9,299 bases of DNA from positions 1 to 9,299 of the forward strand of contig JALSSH010000436.1 of assembly GCA_026984385.1 (NCBI GenBank). The letters run 5' to 3'. Positions 5,597 to 9,299 of this stretch are shown piece by piece; the first letter of the stretch is position 1, and every line of letters begins with the position of its first letter. The notes below the pieces were generated by a model. The model was given only the letters and a program-made list of their open reading frames with translations. It was not told the origin of the DNA and ran no database searches. Source of the DNA: Ardenticatenia bacterium. GTDB lineage: Bacteria > Chloroflexota > Anaerolineae > Aggregatilineales > Aggregatilineaceae. The translations under genes were made by a program, and so were the position numbers.

Positions 5597-6325
5597 TTAC
5601 TGGTTGGAAACGTGTTCTTGCAAGGTGCGTGCGAAAATTTCTTCCTGGTCGGCGCGACGATACTTTTTCTTGCTCCGACGCCGCTTGGACTTGCCGGCGC
5701 GGCTGGGTAGCTCCATGCCAGATTTTTCCATCGCCTGGCGCAACGCCAACTCCATCGCCGTCGGCATATCCTCGTCGTCCTCATCGTTGTATTGCACAGT
5801 AGCAGCGGGCGCTTCCAGAGCGCGCACGCTCAGGTCAATTTGCTTCTTGCGGCGGTTCACGCCGATAACCTTGACCTGAATCTCGTCCCCCACGCTGACT
5901 ACATCGGCAGGGTCGCTCACGTAGCCGTTGGTCAGCTCAGAAACGTGCACCAAGCCCGGGCGTTCCGCGCCGATATCCACAAACGCCCCGAACTTTTCCA
6001 AGCGAACGACCTTGCCGGTGTAGGTTTGCCCTTCGGCCACCTGCCGCCAGCTCAGCTCCGGCATTTCCAGCATGGTGAGATTGATACGCCCGCGTTTGCG
6101 GTCCACGTCGCGCACCCAAACGGTGATCTCCTGCCCTTCGCTGAGCACGTCGGAAACGTTCTTAACGTGCTTGTCGGAAAGTTGGGAGATGTGGAGCAGC
6201 CCGAGGCGGCCAATGCCCACGTCGACCAGCGCCCCGTATAGCTCGATTTTCTTCACCACCCCTTTGAGCTTCATCTTGGGGGTGATCTCTTCAATAGTGG
6301 TCGGCGCGCTGTTCTCGGTACTCAT
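5597..6325 (-). CDS. Two-domain S1 RNA-binding protein
   Basis: A 242-residue RNA-binding protein. Two S1 (OB-fold) domains lie at about 16-86 and 98-169; both have the family core (LYGALVDVGIGRLGLLHISQL and KFGAFVDIGAERPGLVHVSEL). After an acidic patch (DEDDEDM, 181-187) and a helix comes a strongly basic stretch (212-224, KSKRRRSKKK and following) and a short C-terminal helix. It is too short for a full ribosomal protein S1 of four to six domains and resembles the small S1-like proteins that bind mRNA or the ribosome. Role in translation or RNA turnover is inferred from the domains. The ATG at 6325 has AGGAG 8 nt upstream. It has its own promoter and leader hairpin, so it is not simply the last gene of the prfB operon. 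Confidence 0.88.
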   Translation of the reverse strand: MSTENSAPTTIEEITPKMKLKGVVKKIELYGALVDVGIGRLGLLHISQLSDKHVKNVSDVLSEGQEITVWVRDVDRKRGRINLTMLEMPELSWRQVAEGQTYTGKVVRLEKFGAFVDIGAERPGLVHVSELTNGYVSDPADVVSVGDEIQVKVIGVNRRKKQIDLSVRALEAPAATVQYNDEDDEDMPTAMELALRQAMEKSGMELPSRAGKSKRRRSKKKYRRADQEEIFARTLQEHVSNQ

Positions 6326-6349
6326 GGGACGTGCTCCTTAAATGTCCGT

Positions 6350-6368
6350 GCCGGTGGAAGACACCGGC
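6350..6368 (-). promoter_or_regulatory. Leader hairpin of the S1-domain gene
   Basis: A 7-bp perfect stem GCCGGTG/CACCGGC with a 5-nt loop lies in the leader, about 18 nt after the predicted start site and 12 nt before the AGGAG ribosome site. There is no T-run, so it is not a terminator. A binding site for the S1 protein itself is possible but unproven. Confidence 0.45.
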
Positions 6369-6393
6369 CTAGTTCTCTGTATGATCGGGCGGG

Positions 6394-6422
6394 ATTATAC
6401 CTGTTTGCGGCGAGGGGGTCAA
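6394..6422 (-). promoter_or_regulatory. Strong sigma70-like promoter of the S1-domain gene
   Basis: The minus strand reads TTGACC (6417-6422), a 17-nt spacer and a consensus TATAAT (6394-6399), eleven of twelve consensus bases. The start would be near 6387, giving a leader of about 62 nt. Confidence 0.85.
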
Positions 6423-6438
6423 CGGTAGGTTTGCGACA

Positions 6439-7497
6439 TCACAAGCGCACAACCGTTCCGCAATACTCGCACTTGAGTTCGCTCATGCCGCGCAGCGGTG
6501 AGGGCAACGTGGCGCCGCAAGTCGGGCAGGTGGTCGGCGCGTCGCGCAGCGCCTCTTGCGCCTCCTTGTCCACAGGGATCGCGCGCTCGGCGTCCAACTC
6601 GCCGCGAATGACGCGGTTCAGTTGCTGAGCGTACCAGTCCGCGTCCACCCCGCCTTTGACCTCCAACGTGATCTCGGCGTAGTCGCCCTCGCTCAAGCGC
6701 AGGTGGATCATATCTTTGCCGCCGAGCAAACCTTTTTTCTCCGCCTTCACCTCAGAGATCGCGCCGACGGGCACGGCAAAAAGCACCTGTTGCACCTTTT
6801 CCCCGCCGAAACCAAAGCGCCCGCCGACCTTTTCATTCTGCTCAAAGACCAGACGTTGGTCGGTCAAAAAGAGCGTGCCGTCGGGGTCTTTTTTGCCTTT
6901 GCCGGTGCGCACCCACTCGGCGGCGTTTGCCAAGAAGATCGCTTCGGTGGGCAACCAATCGGCGGTCGAAGCGTCGGTCAAATCCAAATAGTTGCGGATT
7001 TGGGCGAGCTGGGCTTTGGTCTGGCTGACGTTGTTCGGCACATTGCCGTAAAGGCCCTCGATACGTTCACGCGCGCCCTCGATAGCCTCCAGCGCGCTAT
7101 CCACCGCCGTCTCGAACAGCTTGGCGGCTTTTTCGCGGTCGGCGCCGGGGTTTTCCACGCGCTTCCAGAGCATCTCCAGCTCTTTGGCTTGGCGCTGGGC
7201 GCGCTCGATCTCGCGGTCGGTCATCTCCTGCACCTGCTGGCGCACCTCGTCCCACTGCTCGCCCAACACCTCGGCTTTGCGCTCCAAATAGCCCGCGAAG
7301 GCGTAGCCGCGTTGGCGCAATTGCTCGATTTCCGCCGGCAAGGCCGCGATCTCGGTCGCAACATCCCCGAGCCGTTTAGTCACGTCGTCCAAGTTTAGCT
7401 TGTCGCGTAAAGAGCCGTACTTGGAGCGTAGCGCGGCGAGGCGTTCTTGCCACTCTTGGGCCTGCTCGCCCCCCATCTGGTAAAACTGGGCACACAT
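6439..7497 (-). CDS. Uncharacterised protein: coiled coil, PH/GRAM-like domain and C-terminal zinc ribbon
   Basis: A 352-residue protein with no signal peptide or membrane helix, which I do not recognise as a named family. Residues about 10-165 are Glu/Arg/Gln-rich and helical, with likely coiled-coil stretches around 45-115. Residues about 180-297 look like a bacterial PH/GRAM-type beta domain, with the typical GTLFLTDQRLVFEQ strand pair at 207-220. The C-terminus is a zinc ribbon, C324-x2-C327 and C343-x2-C346. This build suggests a scaffold or adaptor, possibly membrane- or protein-binding; no enzyme motif is visible. ATG at 7497 has GGAG 8 nt upstream. It follows prfB by 62 bp on the same strand and is probably cotranscribed with ftsY-prfB, though nothing else ties its role to translation. 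The S1-gene promoter begins 17 bp after its stop and no clear terminator intervenes. Confidence 0.75.
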   Translation of the reverse strand: MCAQFYQMGGEQAQEWQERLAALRSKYGSLRDKLNLDDVTKRLGDVATEIAALPAEIEQLRQRGYAFAGYLERKAEVLGEQWDEVRQQVQEMTDREIERAQRQAKELEMLWKRVENPGADREKAAKLFETAVDSALEAIEGARERIEGLYGNVPNNVSQTKAQLAQIRNYLDLTDASTADWLPTEAIFLANAAEWVRTGKGKKDPDGTLFLTDQRLVFEQNEKVGGRFGFGGEKVQQVLFAVPVGAISEVKAEKKGLLGGKDMIHLRLSEGDYAEITLEVKGGVDADWYAQQLNRVIRGELDAERAIPVDKEAQEALRDAPTTCPTCGATLPSPLRGMSELKCEYCGTVVRL

Positions 7498-7559
7498 GTT
7501 GTTTTCTCCTTGTGCTAAACGGTCGGAATGCGCACGCGGCGCGATAGTTGGAGTATAGC

Positions 7560-8658
7560 CTAACCGCTTCTCCCTGCGCCGACGGTGGCGGCAAGATAGG
7601 CTTCCATGAAGGGGTCGAGGTCGCCATCCAGCACAGCTTGTGTTTGGCTGGTCTCATAGCCGGTGCGCAAGTCCTTGACCATCTGGTACGGGTGCAACAC
7701 ATAGGAGCGGATTTGGTTGCCCCATTCCGCGCTGACGTGTTCGCCTTTCAGCTCGGCGACCTCTTGCTCTTGCTTGCGACGCTCCAAATCCAGCAAGCGC
7801 ATCTTGAGCACCTGCAAGGCGCGCTCTTTGTTTTGCGCTTGGCTGCGCTCGTTCTGGCAACTGACCACGATCCCCGTTGGCAAGTGTGTAATGCGGACGG
7901 CGGTTTCGTTCTTCTGCACGTTTTGCCCCCCCGCCCCACTGCTGCGGAAGGTATCAATTTGCAGGTCTTTTTCGTCTATAGCGATGTCTACGTCTTCTTG
8001 CACATCCGGCCACACTTCCACCAAGCAAAAGGAGGTGTGGCGACGGTGGTTGGAGTCAAACGGGCTGAGCCGCACCAAGCGATGCACGCCCCGCTCGGAT
8101 TTCAAGTAGCCGTAAGCGTAATCGCCTTGGATCGAAAGCGTGGCGGACTTGATGCCCGCCTCATCTCCAGGCATCTGAGAGACCACCGCCACCTTAAAGC
8201 CGCGCCGCTCCGCCCAACGAAGGTACATGCGCAACAACATCTCGGCCCAATCCTGGGCGTCTGTGCCGCCTGCGCCAGCGTGGATCGCCAGCAGCGCGTC
8301 TTCCGCGTCGTATTTGCCGCTGAGCTTGGCGCGGAAGTTCAGCCGCTCGATCAGCGCTTCTAGCTCGTCGGCCTCTTGGGTCAGCTCTTCGGCGAGGCTT
8401 TCGTCGCCCAGCCCGGCCAGCTCAATCGCGTCGTTGAGGCGCTGGAGCGTCTCGTGCCACACGCCCACCGCAGCGCGCAAACGCGAAAGCCGCCGCATGA
8501 CGCGCTGGGCTTCTTGCGGGTCGTCCCAGAAATTCGGCTGGGTGGAGCGTTCTTCCAACGCTTGGAGTTCACGGGTTTGGGCGGCTATGTCAAAGACGCT
8601 CCATAAGCTGTTGAACCGCGCGGCGCATCTCGTTCAGACGACTGAGCAAAGCTTCCAT
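7560..8658 (-). CDS. prfB: Peptide chain release factor 2 (RF2), made by programmed +1 frameshift
   Basis: RF2 reads UGA and UAA stop codons and releases the finished peptide on the ribosome. The ATG at 8658 opens a 22-codon frame ending in TGA at 8592-8590. Reading continues in the +1 frame from GAC at 8591 to the TAG at 7560, giving 365 residues, the same length as the E. coli protein. SPF (residues 198-200), the codon-reading tripeptide, and GGQ (243-245), the catalytic loop within SGAGGQNVQK, are intact. The start codon has GAGGAG 8 nt upstream, formed by the last two Glu codons of ftsY; the intergenic gap is 5 bp, so the two are translationally linked. A TTG at 8558 in the second frame is an internal Leu codon, not the start. 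Synthesis is self-limiting: when RF2 is plentiful the ribosome terminates at the early TGA. Confidence 0.96.
8589..8604 (-). promoter_or_regulatory. prfB: Programmed +1 frameshift site of prfB
   Basis: The minus strand reads ATGGAG-CGT-CTT-TGA-C. The slippery CTT (8595-8593) is followed by TGA and then C, the weak-termination context known from RF2 genes. A GGAG sits one codon upstream of CTT, the spacing at which an internal Shine-Dalgarno pairing promotes the +1 shift. The shifted frame continues as Asp-Ile-Ala-Ala. Confidence 0.96.
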
Positions 8659-8663
8659 CGTGA

Positions 8664-9299
8664 TCACTCCTCGGTTTCGTCAAAAAGGCTTTCCACAAAA
8701 GCGCGCGGGTTGAAAAAGACCAGGTCGTGCACCCCCTCGCCGATCCCCACGTAGTGCACGGGCAGGCCGAGTTCGTGTTGGATGGCGAAAAGCATCCCGC
8801 CTTTGGCCGTGCTATCCAGCTTGGTGACGATCACGCCGGTGATGTCCACCGCCTCTTGGAACTTTTTGGCTTGGGTGAGCGCATTTTGGCCCGTCGTGCC
8901 GTCCAGCACCAGCAACGTTTCGTGAGGCGCTTCGGGGACGGCTTTGCGCAACACGTCGCGGATCTTACGCAGCTCGGCCATCAAGTTAAAGTTGCTGTGC
9001 AGACGGCCCGCCGTGTCCACGATCAAGACCTCCGCGCCGCGCGCTTTGGCCGCGTTGACCGCGTCAAAGACGACGGCGCCCGGGTCGCTGTTGGGCAAAC
9101 CGGCGATCACCGGCACGCCCACCCGCTCACCCCACAGCTTGAGCTGGTCAATGGCCGCCGCGCGGAAGGTGTCGCCCGCCGCCAAGATCACTTTGCGGTT
9201 GTTGATCTTCATGCGATGCGCCAGTTTGCCGATGGTGGTGGTTTTGCCCGAGCCGTTGACACCCGCGATCAGTACGACCGAAAGCTCACGCCCGCTGAG
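8664..9299 (-). CDS. ftsY: Signal recognition particle receptor FtsY, C-terminal NG part (5' end outside window)
   Basis: The frame runs open through the right window edge; the ATG at 9212 lies inside the gene, downstream of the P-loop, so it is not the start. The visible 211 residues are most of the GTPase (G) domain of FtsY. In order they show the P-loop GVNGSGKTTTIGKLA (about 13-27), DTFRAAA (G2), DTAGRLHSN (G3), TKLD (G4), and the closing GIGEGVHDLVFFNPRAFVESLFD typical of FtsY rather than Ffh, which would continue into an M domain. FtsY docks the SRP-ribosome complex at the membrane for cotranslational insertion. The gene ends in GAG GAG TGA, which also supplies the prfB ribosome binding site 5 bp before prfB starts. 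The acidic N-terminal domain cannot be judged here. Confidence 0.95.
   Translation of the reverse strand, partial: LSGRELSVVLIAGVNGSGKTTTIGKLAHRMKINNRKVILAAGDTFRAAAIDQLKLWGERVGVPVIAGLPNSDPGAVVFDAVNAAKARGAEVLIVDTAGRLHSNFNLMAELRKIRDVLRKAVPEAPHETLLVLDGTTGQNALTQAKKFQEAVDITGVIVTKLDSTAKGGMLFAIQHELGLPVHYVGIGEGVHDLVFFNPRAFVESLFDETEE

Noticed and set aside
6427..6454. Weak inverted repeat around the stop codon of the zinc-ribbon gene
   Set aside because: The stem is bulged, the loop is long and no T-run follows, so I do not call a terminator.
7552..7557. TATACT on the minus strand just after the prfB stop, as a promoter for the zinc-ribbon gene
   Set aside because: No acceptable -35 hexamer at 16-18 nt and no TGn extension. 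Cotranscription from ftsY-prfB is at least as likely.
1..9299. Mobile elements, CRISPR arrays, tRNA or rRNA genes, defence or toxin systems
   Set aside because: I looked on both strands and saw no transposase, terminal repeats, spaced repeats, cloverleaf or rRNA-like sequence; the genes are mostly housekeeping.

Overview
This is a bacterial chromosomal segment of moderately high GC carrying seven protein genes, two of them cut by the window ends. No tRNA, rRNA, CRISPR array, transposase or phage gene is visible. The gene mix points to a member of the Chloroflexota, perhaps the Anaerolineae/Ardenticatenia side. It combines a permease-type protein with tandem universal-stress domains, a BTAD regulator with a MalT-like N-terminus, a stand-alone VKOR, and a long Rel with an acidic EFDD motif. 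That assignment is inference; no marker here proves it.

Left part (1-2444): the 3' end of a plus-strand gene with two universal-stress domains converges, across a terminator hairpin (873-907), on a minus-strand BTAD-family transcription factor. That factor has its own sigma70-like promoter (2287-2315), and an 11-bp palindrome overlaps the -10 element.

Middle (2445-5596): a full-length RelA/SpoT-type (p)ppGpp enzyme on the minus strand is preceded by a roughly 245-nt leader. The leader holds two candidate promoters and two inverted repeats. A divergent, membrane-bound vitamin K epoxide reductase-like protein (plus strand) follows, ending in a strong bidirectional terminator (5555-5585).

Right part (5597-9299): all genes are on the minus strand. 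In transcription order they are ftsY (5' end outside the window), prfB, an unrecognised coiled-coil/PH-like/zinc-ribbon protein, and a two-domain S1 RNA-binding protein with its own strong promoter and leader hairpin. ftsY and prfB are 5 bp apart and the prfB ribosome binding site lies inside the last ftsY codons. prfB is split by a classical CTT TGA C programmed +1 frameshift site that must be bridged to give the 365-residue RF2.

The theme is translation, protein targeting and stress/redox housekeeping. I do not see a clearly new multi-gene system. The points most worth checking are the Rel protein that combines an intact hydrolase HD motif with the acidic EFDD synthetase motif and a His-rich insertion, the structured rel leader, the BTAD regulator with a P-loop-less N-terminal domain, and the uncharacterised three-part zinc-ribbon protein.
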